A stretch of DNA of 58,964 nucleotides from Dorea_D sp963559605 (GCA_963559605.1 CAUWLL010000016.1:1-58964), one strand, 5' to 3'. Shown: positions 27,357-34,996, numbered from the stretch's first letter. The notes: generated by a model not told the origin, from the letters alone. Translations and numbers: made by a program.

Positions 27357-27415
27357 AAAAGAGAACTTACTGTTTTGAATTTGATCGCTCCATCAAGACG
27401 GGTAAGTTCTCTTTT
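27357..27415. terminator. Bidirectional terminator between the GNAT gene and truA
   Basis: A perfect 14-bp stem, 27357-27370 pairing with 27402-27415, beginning AAAAGAGAAC and ending in TTTT, lies between two convergent genes and can serve both. Confidence 0.8.
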
Positions 27416-27440
27416 ATATTACATTTTCTTTCTATGCAGC

Positions 27441-28178
27441 TTAATAGGTGATTTCCTGTAGATAGAGACCGCGCGGGTCACAAGGTGCGCCTGCTTCCTT
27501 TGTTCCACGGAAAATGTCTTCTATATCTTCTTTTTTACGTGTGCCAAAGCCAATATCCAAAAGTGTGCCGATAATAATCCTTGCCATGTTGTGGAGAAAA
27601 TCGTCTGCATGGATGGAAATCTGCATTTCTTCTATATCTCCGTATACTTCAATGTCCAAGATTTCCCGAACGGTAGATTTTGTTTTCTTGACTGTGGAAA
27701 AGTTCTTAAAATCGTGTTTTCCGACCAGCAACAGCGCTGCCTGCTGCATCAGAAGCTTATCCGGGATTTTGAAGCAGTGATAAGTATGTTTCCGGTCAAA
27801 TACGCTCGGAACGTCAGAGATGGTCATGCGGTATACATAGGTTTTTGACGTTGCGTTAAGCTGCGCATGAAAGCGCTCCGGCACTTCTTTTACATCAATA
27901 ATGGCAATGTCCATGGGGAGATAACGGTTCAGATAATGTTTAATATCCCTAGTAGACAGATCGCTTTTGGTTTTGAAGTTTGCAATCTGAGAATAGGCAT
28001 GTACACCTACCTCTGTACGGCATCCACAGTGAAGCTCGATGACCGGTTCATTTGTCATTTTGCGGAGAACTTCCTGAAGCTTATAGGAGATGGTGTTGTT
28101 TGATTCGTCTTTTCCGAGACGTGTCCAGCCTTGGTAACGGCTTCCGTCATATTCTATGGTAAGTTTAATATTTCTCAT
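27441..28178 (-). CDS. truA: TruA-family tRNA pseudouridine synthase with RTE in place of RTD
   Basis: 245-residue TruA homologue, expected to modify U38-U40 of tRNA anticodon stems. The N-terminal KLTIEYDGSRYQGW and the C-terminal FLHNMARIIIGTLLDIGFG (normally FLyhMVRiivG) are intact. The catalytic motif, usually GRTDxGVHA, reads CRTEVGVHA, so the invariant catalytic aspartate is glutamate at residue 56; the codon is GAG. This may mark a divergent paralogue (a TruA2-like group) with altered or lost activity. Good ribosome binding site AAGGAGC. Whether a canonical truA exists elsewhere in the genome cannot be seen. Confidence 0.88.
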   Translation of the reverse strand: MRNIKLTIEYDGSRYQGWTRLGKDESNNTISYKLQEVLRKMTNEPVIELHCGCRTEVGVHAYSQIANFKTKSDLSTRDIKHYLNRYLPMDIAIIDVKEVPERFHAQLNATSKTYVYRMTISDVPSVFDRKHTYHCFKIPDKLLMQQAALLLVGKHDFKNFSTVKKTKSTVREILDIEVYGDIEEMQISIHADDFLHNMARIIIGTLLDIGFGTRKKEDIEDIFRGTKEAGAPCDPRGLYLQEITY

Positions 28179-28312
28179 GCTCGATAGCTCCTTATAACGT
28201 TCATTTGTGATTATTGGTTTTAGTATAACAAATGTTGTGGTATAATAAAAGAGTTTCGTAACAAATTAATCGTAAAGTATAAAGAAGCAGAAAAGAACAA
28301 GGAGTGTTATCA

Positions 28313-28789
28313 ATGGGCATACAGGAAAGAAAGGTATCGGATTCTATTGTGGAGACGGTGCATATGGTAAGACCAAATCATCTAAATTCGGCAGAGCGAC
28401 TGTTTGGCGGAGCTTTGATGCAGTGGATTGACGAGGTTGCAGGATTGGTGGCAAAACGTCATGCGAGAATGAACGTTACCACGGCATCAGTGGACGATCT
28501 GAAATTTTTGCGTGGAGCATATCAGAAAGACGTGATCGTAATTATCGGTAAGATCACATATGTGGGAACTACATCTATGGAAGTGAAAGTAGACACTTAT
28601 GTGGAACATGTAGACGGAGAGAGAACGCTTATCAACCGCGCTTATTTTACTATGGTAGGGTTGGATCGGAATGACAAACCGGCGGTGGTTCCAAGGCTGC
28701 TGCTTGAGACCGAAGAAGAAAAAGAAGAGTGGGAGAAAGCGAAAAAACGAAGAGAGCTTCGTATTATGAGGAAAGAAGAGGACTTTTAG
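28313..28789 (+). CDS. Acyl-CoA thioesterase, hotdog fold (YciA-like)
   Basis: 158 residues, hotdog thioesterase of the YciA/BACH type. The block NHLNSAERLFGGALMQWIDEVAGLVAKRHA holds the conserved asparagine and aspartate-bearing helix, followed by TTASVDDLKFLRG and the typical C-terminal basic helical tail (EEWEKAKKRRELR). It hydrolyses acyl-CoAs in the cytosol; chain length is not predictable here. Start ATG 28313 with AAGGAGTG upstream. It is divergent from truA. Confidence 0.88.
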   Translation: MGIQERKVSDSIVETVHMVRPNHLNSAERLFGGALMQWIDEVAGLVAKRHARMNVTTASVDDLKFLRGAYQKDVIVIIGKITYVGTTSMEVKVDTYVEHVDGERTLINRAYFTMVGLDRNDKPAVVPRLLLETEEEKEEWEKAKKRRELRIMRKEEDF

Positions 28790-28804
28790 CCCTCTTCTTT
28801 TCAA
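28776..28804. terminator. Bidirectional terminator between the thioesterase and the convergent gene
   Basis: GAAGAGG pairs with CCTCTTC around a short loop, with TTTTC on one side and A-rich sequence on the other, overlapping the thioesterase stop region. Confidence 0.6.
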
Positions 28805-29077
28805 TTAGCGCATATGTCCCCGTACCATTCGTACCATGGTGTCGATCTGTGCTTTTTCGGCATCAGATTTGCCTTCCTTTAGGAGATCCAATATAAGGGT
28901 CATCTCCTCTTGGGTAAAGCGGATCCCTTTCTTTCCTGCACCAGAAATTAAGGACATCATAACCGGGGCAAGTGTTCTTCCGCTTTTTCCTTTTGTTTGC
29001 TCGGCAGCCATTTTAATGAGTTCCAGTTTTGCCGGATCCATATTTTTCATTGCGGGATTGTTCATCCATTCGTTCAT
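28805..29077 (-). CDS. Conserved-looking protein of unknown function (90 aa)
   Basis: I do not recognise this family. The 90-residue product begins MNEWMNNPAMKNMDPAKLELIK, is helical, contains a GKSGRTLAPVMMSLISGAGKKG segment and ends in a basic VRMVRGHMR. The start ATG at 29077 has an AAAGGAGAC site just upstream. It overlaps the 3' end of the next upstream gene (29013-29609) by 65 bases in another frame, so the two are probably translationally coupled and functionally linked. No signal peptide or membrane helix. Confidence 0.7.
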   Translation of the reverse strand: MNEWMNNPAMKNMDPAKLELIKMAAEQTKGKSGRTLAPVMMSLISGAGKKGIRFTQEEMTLILDLLKEGKSDAEKAQIDTMVRMVRGHMR

Positions 29078-29609
29078 ACGTGATGTCTCCTTTCTGCTCT
29101 TTAGATGATTGTTCTGTGTAATGTTGTTGTTCCCCGGGCATATCGCCGGTCTGTTCGGTCTTTTTTGAATCTTCTGTATTCCCGAATATACTGCTGTACA
29201 TGTCAAACATTTCCCGGTTTTCAGGATTTACCATATCCATCATAAAATCCAGAGGATGAAAGGTATTGCCGTCTTCGGAGGCTGACTGAAACATCGGATT
29301 GGACATGGATGGCATATTTTGTACCATTTCCATCATATTCATCATATCTTCTATTTGTTCCATTTGTTCCTGTTCTTCTTTATTCATGTACGGTTTTAGT
29401 TCTGAGAAAAGGTTGGTGTCCGTTTTTTGGCGGGATAGTTTCCGAAAATGCCGTATCGTATATTGAAGTTCTGAGAACTTGATGTAGACTGCAAGCATGC
29501 GTTGTATGGGCGGAGGGGTGTATGGAAACAGTAGTTTCAGCATATACAGATGGTGGGGCATTGTCGCATTGTCAAAGGGGGTCATTGGTTTGGGCGGTTT
29601 TTGTTCCAT
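29013..29609 (-). CDS. Met- and Gln-rich protein of unknown function (198 aa)
   Basis: No family recognised. The N-terminal third (HHLYMLKLLFPYTPPPIQRMLAVYIKFSELQ) looks folded and helical; the middle is strikingly Met-rich (EQIEDMMNMMEMVQNMPSMS), and the C-terminal third is low-complexity and hydrophilic (Q, E, K, S). ATG 29609 follows AAAGGAG at 10 bases; a GTG at 29615 is possible. The last 65 bases overlap the start of the 90-residue gene. The Met-rich segment resembles those in helical packing proteins or coat-associated proteins, but no function is claimed. Confidence 0.68.
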   Translation of the reverse strand: MEQKPPKPMTPFDNATMPHHLYMLKLLFPYTPPPIQRMLAVYIKFSELQYTIRHFRKLSRQKTDTNLFSELKPYMNKEEQEQMEQIEDMMNMMEMVQNMPSMSNPMFQSASEDGNTFHPLDFMMDMVNPENREMFDMYSSIFGNTEDSKKTEQTGDMPGEQQHYTEQSSKEQKGDITYERMDEQSRNEKYGSGKTGTH

Positions 29610-29739
29610 AAGCACTCCACTCCTTTAGATAACGTTGTAAATATATATGATGAAAGGTTTTATTTTATGAAAGACGGAAAAACTAAATATGAAGATTTTC
29701 ATATATTAATAGAGAATAGGAAGAAAGGAAAATAAGAGA

Positions 29740-29895
29740 ATGAAACGTAAATTAATGATTGACGGCAATGCGGTGTATGAGATTGACGAGGAGTGTATGC
29801 TTAGAAAACGTATCAAAGATCAGGAAAAAGAAGAGACAGATACAAAGAGTGAGAGTAAAAAAGACGTTCCTTATGTAAGAAGGGATATGGAGTGA
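29740..29895 (+). CDS. Small acidic/basic protein (51 aa)
   Basis: Begins MKRKLMIDGNAVYEIDEECMLRK and ends KKDVPYVRRDME, with a highly charged middle. A possible ribosome binding site, AAGAAAGG, lies about 13 bases upstream of the ATG. Its stop falls in the left part of a perfect terminator-like hairpin. A 22-codon open frame at 29667-29735 (MKDGKTKYEDF...) sits just before it and might be a leader peptide, but that is weak. Unknown function. Confidence 0.5.
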   Translation: MKRKLMIDGNAVYEIDEECMLRKRIKDQEKEETDTKSESKKDVPYVRRDME

Positions 29896-29910
29896 TATAC
29901 TCCATATCCC
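29882..29910. terminator. Perfect hairpin overlapping the stop of the 51-aa gene
   Basis: GGGATATGGAGT (29882-29893) pairs perfectly with 29899-29910 around a 5-base loop. T-runs are poor on both strands, so termination is likely but not certain. It separates two convergent small genes. Confidence 0.55.
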
Positions 29911-29924
29911 CTAAAAATCAAAGA

Positions 29925-30158
29925 CTAGCAGCCACAGCCGTTATTTCCGAAGAAACCGCCGCCACCACAGCAGCAGAGAAGCAGAATGATCCACAGACAG
30001 TTGTCATTTCCCCAGTGATTGTTGCCGCCGCATCCGCCACAGCAGCAGAGGAGTAAGATGATCCACAGACAATTGTTGTTGCCGAATCCACATCCACAGT
30101 CTCTGTCATATCTTTCTTCACATCCGCATCCACAGTTTGTAGCACTTAAATCACTCAT
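29925..30158 (-). CDS. Cysteine/glycine-rich protein with internal tandem repeat
   Basis: 77 residues with about a fifth cysteine. It starts MSDLSATNCGCGCEERYDRDCGCG and then contains two copies of a unit reading NCLWIILLLCCCGG, separated by a GNN linker, ending in GCGC. The start ATG at 30158 follows GGAGG by 8 bases; an earlier ATG at 30173 would overlap that site. Such proteins in Clostridia are often labelled chorion-class high-cysteine proteins; role unknown. The hydrophobic WIILLL cores could insert in membranes or assemble as cross-linked layers. Encoded next to a J-domain gene on the same strand. Confidence 0.72.
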   Translation of the reverse strand: MSDLSATNCGCGCEERYDRDCGCGFGNNNCLWIILLLCCCGGCGGNNHWGNDNCLWIILLLCCCGGGGFFGNNGCGC

Positions 30159-30229
30159 GTTAAAATCCTCCATATAGGTTATTTACAGTAACATAATATG
30201 TGAGGAGTACAGATGTGTGAGAAAGTTCT

Positions 30230-30859
30230 TTAATATTTCATTAGTTTTTTTACAGAATGCTGATATTTCATACACCTGTTTTGTATTTTCAGCTTGTTTA
30301 ATGCAGAATAGTCTTTTTTTGTATGCTCTTCATATAAGGTGATCAGATATGGAACTGTAAAATTCCGATTCTTATAGGAGGTGAACAAAAGCCAGTTCAT
30401 AATATCCGGATGCCAGTATCTCTCCGGGATCTGTGACTCTCTTAACGTGATGATCGGCTTTAGAGCCTGCATGGCAAGTTCGGTAAGGCGGCTTTCGGAA
30501 TCTTTCCGGCGAAAGAGCTGGTCGCTTTCCAGAATGATGTCATAGAGTTCATTGGAAGCCTTCCAATATATGACAAAACCGGAATCTTCGGTTTGGTTGT
30601 TCTCATTGTGAAGATCGAAAGTCTGCATAACGGACGTTCTGCCGGATATTTCCCGGTCGTATTCTGACCGAAGTTTCGGATCGGATAAGATGCGGTATGC
30701 TTCTAAGATTTCCTGCATCTGTTCGGTTGTATCGATTCCGTTTCGTAAATTCACATCCGGATGATACTTTTTTGCCAGTGCATTTTTGGCAGACGTAATC
30801 TCCTCTAAGGATGCTTTTACAGAAACCCCTAATATATCGTAATAATTGTTATTATCCAT
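30230..30859 (-). CDS. J-domain (DnaJ-like) protein
   Basis: 209 residues. N-terminal J domain with YYDILGV, the invariant KKYHPDVN (HPD tripeptide near residue 32-34) and AYRILSDPKLRSEYDRE. No Gly/Phe region, zinc finger or C-terminal DnaJ substrate domain; the rest (70-209) is helical, with SNELYDIILESDQLFRR and a C-terminal basic tail, and is not recognised. It should stimulate a DnaK for some specialised client. GGAGGAAAT precedes the ATG. Confidence 0.82.
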   Translation of the reverse strand: MDNNNYYDILGVSVKASLEEITSAKNALAKKYHPDVNLRNGIDTTEQMQEILEAYRILSDPKLRSEYDREISGRTSVMQTFDLHNENNQTEDSGFVIYWKASNELYDIILESDQLFRRKDSESRLTELAMQALKPIITLRESQIPERYWHPDIMNWLLFTSYKNRNFTVPYLITLYEEHTKKDYSALNKLKIQNRCMKYQHSVKKLMKY

Positions 30860-31243
30860 TATTTCCTCCCCTTATGAAATAGATAGATAGTAGTCAGTCT
30901 TTATCTTACGCTAAATTGTGAAAGAAATCAATTTGAAATTTTGGTATTTTTACAGGGAGTGAAAAGTATCTTGAATAAAATGGAGGTTTTTGTCTTGCTA
31001 TCCACTTCTTGTTGTGCTTCCACTAAGGTGGAAATGATTGACGCTCTTTGTACTATCCATGCCGTCATTGATTGCAATATGGCGTACACTCTTTCAACGA
31101 AAAAGGGCGGTTTGTTGCTTGTTGCATTGAGATGAAAAAAATTATTGCTACGCAGAGCAACAGGGCTTACAATAAAGCAGGTGGTGCAATGAAATCAATG
31201 CACTGTTTCAAAGGCGCAACAAAAAGAACAGGACAGACATGTA
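30860..31243. other. Gene-poor stretch with overlapping short open frames
   Basis: No convincing gene. Two overlapping frames (30941-31135 and 31072-31392) stay open and encode Cys/Met-bearing peptides; one reads KGGLLLVALR just before its stop, the other continues with MKSMHCFKGATKRTGQTCN. Neither has a good ribosome binding site. The layout looks like a decayed or non-coding conserved segment carried together with the CPBP gene. Confidence 0.4.
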
Positions 31244-31264
31244 ATGTCCGGATTGGAGAGACCT

Positions 31265-32104
31265 ATGATTACTCAGAGAAAACCTGTTGTTACTGTATTT
31301 ATGATTTACATGCTATGCTTTGCTTTCAGAGTGTGGGAGTATTTTGTCTTGCGTACAGATCAGTCATTTGTAGGGGAAGCCTTTATACATAAGCTGGTTG
31401 GCATTGGAATCCTCTGCATTGTCGCAAAGATAATGTCTATTACATTTAAGGAGATTGGATTTTCAAAAGAGCGTATCGGATGGGATTTGTTAAAAGGTCT
31501 ATTGTTTGGTATTTCTATATTTACTGTCGCTTATAGTATTGAGATTGCCATTTCCATTTTGCAAGGAAATTTCGGGGCAGTACAGTTTTATGTGACCGCA
31601 TACACTGTTGACGGAAATATAGGCTATCAAACAACCTTGCTCTCTTTTGTGATTTGCATTGTGGGGAACATCATCAATGTGGTCATGGAAGAAAGCGTGT
31701 TTCGAGGATTGTTTCAGCAAATTCTTGAAAAAAAGTATTCCTTTGTTCTTTCTGCTGTCATTGCGTCCTGTCTGTTTGGATTGTGGCACGTCATTGCTCC
31801 AATCAGAGATTATTATGACGGTGTATCCAGTATGGACAGTTTTCTTGCCAATGCAGTCATACTGATAATTACGTCAGGACTGGTGGGCTTCAAATTTGCA
31901 ATAATGACAAAAATGACTGGAAACCTGTATATGGCAATGGGAGACCATTTTGTAAATAACATGATTGTCAACATATTACACGTCATATCAAATACTGGCG
32001 CTGATAAATTGCAATTTGTGAGAATAGCAATCGCTCAAACATTATCTTTTGCCATTGTGCTGATATGCTACTTGAAAAAGAGAAAGAAAAAAAGAGAAAG
32101 TTAA
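31265..32104 (+). CDS. CPBP family intramembrane glutamic endopeptidase
   Basis: Multi-pass membrane protein of the CPBP (CAAX protease and bacteriocin-processing) family. The three signature elements are present: EESVFRG (the EExxxR motif), FGLWHV (FxxxH) and GDHFVNN (HxxxN), set within about eight predicted membrane helices; the C-terminus is basic (KKRKKKRES). Start taken at ATG 31265 behind GGAGAG; ATG 31244, seven codons upstream, is an alternative. Such proteases serve in bacteriocin maturation or self-immunity, but no bacteriocin gene is visible. Neighbouring decay (GNAT pseudogene) suggests an acquired island. Confidence 0.85.
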   Translation: MITQRKPVVTVFMIYMLCFAFRVWEYFVLRTDQSFVGEAFIHKLVGIGILCIVAKIMSITFKEIGFSKERIGWDLLKGLLFGISIFTVAYSIEIAISILQGNFGAVQFYVTAYTVDGNIGYQTTLLSFVICIVGNIINVVMEESVFRGLFQQILEKKYSFVLSAVIASCLFGLWHVIAPIRDYYDGVSSMDSFLANAVILIITSGLVGFKFAIMTKMTGNLYMAMGDHFVNNMIVNILHVISNTGADKLQFVRIAIAQTLSFAIVLICYLKKRKKKRES

Positions 32105-32142
32105 GAAAATAAAAAACTTAAGTTTAACGAGGGATTTTTACA

Positions 32143-32356
32143 ATGGAATATATTAAGGTTACGAACGAAAATATTGAAAAAGAGCATATATGTTGTGCAA
32201 TTTCTAATAACAATGATATTCAAGTGTCTTCAAAAAAAGCATGGTTGTCAGAACGATTTGAAGATGGTTTGTTTTTCTCAAAAGTACAGAAAGAAGAAAC
32301 CATTTTTAGCTGACCCTAAATTTCTGAAGTATAAAGGATTTCAAGTATCCAGATAA
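32143..32356 (+). pseudogene. GNAT acetyltransferase remnant with internal deletion and frameshift
   Basis: An open frame from ATG 32143 reads MEYIKVTNENIEKEHICCAI and continues to a TGA at 32311-32313; a second frame (+1 relative) then reads KKKPFLADPKFLKYKGFQV up to 32356. Both pieces correspond, from memory of the family, to the beginning and a later segment of a YoaP-like GNAT acetyltransferase of about 250 residues. Roughly a hundred or more codons between them are missing, including the acetyl-CoA motif. It cannot encode a working enzyme. Confidence 0.65.
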
Positions 32357-32464
32357 GTGGAAGGGTGAATGAAATGTATAGAGTAGAAATGAAAAACGGT
32401 GCAGTTTCTTTTTTCTGACATCTTTTCTCCCGGAGAATATCCTAATTAAAAAGGGCTATTATTT

Positions 32465-33346
32465 ATGGACAAAGTAAAGCAGGCAATTGACTATTGGTGT
32501 GAGGATATAACAAATGGAATTTGTACAGGGAAGGGGGTAGGAGTTGCTGTGCTTGATACCGGAATCTCTCCGCACCCGGACTTTCAAGGACGGATCCGTG
32601 CATTTAAAGACTGCATTAACGGGAAAAACGTGATGTATGATGACAGTGGACACGGAACACATGTGGCAGGTATTCTTGCGGGAGATGGTCGGATGTCGGG
32701 AGGAATATTGACCGGAATGGCGCCGGAGGCAGAGCTTATCGTTGTGAAAATGCTTGACGCCAAAGGGGAAGGGAGTGTAGAACAGATTTCAGAAGCGGTA
32801 GATTGGCTGAAAAGAAACTGGAGAAAGTACGGAATACGGATCGTCAATATTTCTGTAGGAGCCAGAGAGGGGATAAATGTTGAAAAAGAACGTCGGATTA
32901 TTCGGGGCGTGGAGGCACTGTGGGAGGCGGGGTTGGTGATTGTTGCATCCGCAGGCAATTATGGCCCCGGAAAAGGGACGATCGCCATTCCGGGAACGAG
33001 TAAAAAAGTAATTACAGTAGGGGCGTTTTCAGAGGAAGGGAAAGGGTTCTGCTGTTCAGGAGAAGGCCCTACAGAAGCCTGTATAGTCAAACCGGAAATA
33101 CTGGCCCCGGGGTATCAGATTATTTCCTGTCATCATAAATTTGAGCAGGGGAAACCATATACGATCAAAAGCGGTACTTCTATGGCAACTCCGGTAGTAT
33201 CCGGTGCAATAGCGTTGTTGCTTTCCAAGTATCCGAAGATGAATAATGTAGAGATAAAATTAAAGCTTCGACAGAGCGGAAGAAAAATTGCAGATGGGAG
33301 AATGAATGGTTGGGGCGCACTGCGGGTAAGCGCGCTGTTGGAGTAA
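32465..33346 (+). CDS. Cytosolic subtilisin-like serine protease (S8)
   Basis: 293 residues with a complete catalytic triad: Asp31 in VAVLDTGIS, His63 in SGHGTHVAG and Ser239 in SGTSMATP, plus the oxyanion asparagine in SAGN (residue 165). There is no signal peptide or prodomain; the protein starts within 25 residues of the first catalytic strand, pointing to an intracellular subtilase of the AprX/ISP type. Substrate unknown. It stands alone between accessory genes and is followed by the pnuC leader region. Confidence 0.9.
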   Translation: MDKVKQAIDYWCEDITNGICTGKGVGVAVLDTGISPHPDFQGRIRAFKDCINGKNVMYDDSGHGTHVAGILAGDGRMSGGILTGMAPEAELIVVKMLDAKGEGSVEQISEAVDWLKRNWRKYGIRIVNISVGAREGINVEKERRIIRGVEALWEAGLVIVASAGNYGPGKGTIAIPGTSKKVITVGAFSEEGKGFCCSGEGPTEACIVKPEILAPGYQIISCHHKFEQGKPYTIKSGTSMATPVVSGAIALLLSKYPKMNNVEIKLKLRQSGRKIADGRMNGWGALRVSALLE

Positions 33347-33388
33347 AAATCAAGTATTAGATAAAGACGATCCTCAAGAACGTTTTGA

Positions 33389-33417
33389 TTGACTTTTGAA
33401 ATTAAAAATGCTACAAT
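33389..33417 (+). promoter_or_regulatory. Promoter of the pnuC transcript
   Basis: TTGACT (33389-33394), 17-bp spacer and TACAAT (33412-33417). The predicted start near 33424 gives a structured leader of about 100 bases. Confidence 0.65.
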
Positions 33418-33423
33418 ACGAAA

Positions 33424-33513
33424 ATAAATCTGCCACCGGGTAGTGAAATGCGAAAAGCATTCGTTTACGCATCATTAGGTCTTAGAAGATGTGTATACGG
33501 GTGCTTATTTTTT
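33424..33513 (+). promoter_or_regulatory. Structured pnuC leader, candidate riboswitch of unidentified class
   Basis: A long imperfect hairpin is formed by TAGTG-AA-ATGCGAAA (33441-33455) with TTT-A-CGCAT-CATTA (33464-33477). It is flanked by GCCACC (33432-33437) and GGTGC (33500-33504), which can pair with one bulged C. GGTGC runs straight into TTATTTTTT (33505-33513) and then the ribosome binding site, so it could act as terminator or sequester the start. It does not match TPP, FMN or preQ1-I consensus features that I know. Given the pnuC gene, a ligand related to NAD or nicotinamide riboside is the natural guess; an NAD+-II-type RNA should be tested. Confidence 0.5.
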
Positions 33514-33523
33514 GGAGGATTAT

Positions 33524-34207
33524 ATGGGGAAAATATTGAATTATTTTTCAAAACTCGAAATGATTTTATGGATTACATCTGTTCTGTTAATAGCAATATC
33601 TTTTTTTATATTTGAACGTGAAAATTATTTAACGCTTTTAGCCTCGCTCGTTGGGGTTACTGCTTTGATATTCAATGCCAAAGGAAATCCCTTTGGACAA
33701 TTGTTAATGGTACTTTTTAGTTTGCTGTATGGCATTATTTCTTACACCTTTGCTTATTATGGTGAAATGGTTACTTATCTTGGAATGACGATGCCTATGG
33801 CGGTTTTCGCTTTAATTTCTTGGATGAAAAATCCATATAAGGGGAATAGGTCAGAGGTAAAGGTGAATATTATCAGCTGCAAAGAAAATGTTTTAATGTG
33901 GATTGCAACGGTTGCTGTTACTTTCATATTTTACTTTGTTTTAAGACATTTTAATACAGCAAATATTATACCGAGTACCATATCGGTTACAACGAGTTTT
34001 CTTGCGGTATATCTTACTTTTCGAAGGAATCCGTATTTTGCTCTGGCATATGCTGCTAATGACATTGTTTTAATCGTTCTGTGGATGCTGGCAAGTATAT
34101 TCGACATGCGGTATACTTCTGTGGCTGTATGCTTCGTTGCTTTTCTTTTCAATGATATTTATGGGTTTATTAGTTGGCAGGAAATGAAAAAACGGCAGAT
34201 GAATTAA
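33524..34207 (+). CDS. pnuC: PnuC-type nicotinamide riboside/mononucleotide transporter
   Basis: 227-residue inner-membrane protein with about seven hydrophobic helices, family PnuC. Recognisable are ITSVLLIAISFFIFE at the N-terminus, VGVTALIFNAKGNPFGQLL, the YLGMTMPMAVFALISWMKNPY segment and the C-terminal NDIVLIVLWMLAS with FLFNDIYGFISWQ. It facilitates uptake of a pyridine nucleoside; some relatives take other vitamins, so specificity is inferred. Start ATG 33524 behind GGAGG rather than the upstream GTG at 33491, which lies inside the leader structure. No kinase gene (nadR) adjoins. Confidence 0.86.
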   Translation: MGKILNYFSKLEMILWITSVLLIAISFFIFERENYLTLLASLVGVTALIFNAKGNPFGQLLMVLFSLLYGIISYTFAYYGEMVTYLGMTMPMAVFALISWMKNPYKGNRSEVKVNIISCKENVLMWIATVAVTFIFYFVLRHFNTANIIPSTISVTTSFLAVYLTFRRNPYFALAYAANDIVLIVLWMLASIFDMRYTSVAVCFVAFLFNDIYGFISWQEMKKRQMN

Positions 34208-34329
34208 GCAATGAAATGCTTAAATGGTTTCATTGGTAATGGACTATTGACAGTAAAAAAATTGAATAGTGCAAAAGTTAAAAACTTTTTATGGGCAAAA
34301 ATAAAAAGGCGATTTTAGAAAAAAGATGT

Positions 34330-34360
34330 GGCAGCAGGAAAGAGAAAAAGACCTGCTGCC
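34330..34360 (-). terminator. Terminator after the Uma2 gene
   Basis: GGCAGCAGG (34330-34338) pairs perfectly with CCTGCTGCC (34352-34360). Read on the minus strand it is followed by a run of T residues (complement of 34320-34325). Confidence 0.75.
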
Positions 34361-34373
34361 AGATGAAAAATAA

Positions 34374-34922
34374 TTACGGGTTGATTTCCATGAAGTCAAT
34401 CCATAAATCATCGTAAATATTGACTTTGATTTTGTCCTGGAAGGTATAGGAAGATACCTCAAACTTGCTTTCTTCCAAGTGATACACGAGTACAGTGCCA
34501 TTTATAGGGTTTACAATCCAATATTCCCGAACTCCTGCATCGGCATAAAGGTTTAGCTTTCTAATATAGTCATGGCTGGAATTTCCGGGGGATATGATTT
34601 CAATAATCCAGTCAGGCGCTCCGGTGCAGCCTCTTTCTGTCAGCTTGTTACGGTCACATATAACACTTATATCAGGTTCAACAATGGTTCTCTTCTCTTC
34701 CCACAATTTGACTGCAAATGGGGCAGGATAGATTTTGCAGGAGCCGCTTTTTGATTTGATATATTGATGTATTGCGGCGTGTAATTCGCTTAGTATTTCC
34801 TGATGAATACGGCTTGGAGCAGCCTGGTAATAAATTTGACCGTCTATCAATTCGGCTCGTATATCTTCAGGAAGAGCATAATAATCAGTTTCTGTGTAAA
34901 TCTGTTTTTGTGATACCGCCAT
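34374..34922 (-). CDS. Uma2 family (DUF820) restriction-endonuclease-fold protein
   Basis: 182 residues. Uma2 proteins share the PD-(D/E)XK nuclease fold. Visible are YYALPEDIRAELIDGQIYYQAAPS, the LHAAIHQY helix, the IVEPDISVICD strand with the acidic residue, and APDWIIEIISPGNSSHDYIRKLNLYADAGVREYWIVNP, the family signature. Activity and target are unknown; the family is expanded in cyanobacteria and patchy in Firmicutes, suggesting transfer. It is upstream of its own terminator and follows a small XRE gene on the same strand. Confidence 0.85.
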   Translation of the reverse strand: MAVSQKQIYTETDYYALPEDIRAELIDGQIYYQAAPSRIHQEILSELHAAIHQYIKSKSGSCKIYPAPFAVKLWEEKRTIVEPDISVICDRNKLTERGCTGAPDWIIEIISPGNSSHDYIRKLNLYADAGVREYWIVNPINGTVLVYHLEESKFEVSSYTFQDKIKVNIYDDLWIDFMEINP

Positions 34923-34996
34923 AGTAACAACTCCTTTCTTAGTGGGTTATTGGTTGTTTGCTGTTTTTTCTGCTTCCTGTGTGGTTTAGTCTTCCC

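Noticed and set aside
33424..33513. TPP riboswitch for the PnuC-like transporter
   Set aside because: The conserved CTGAGA and ACCTGA-type elements of TPP aptamers are missing.
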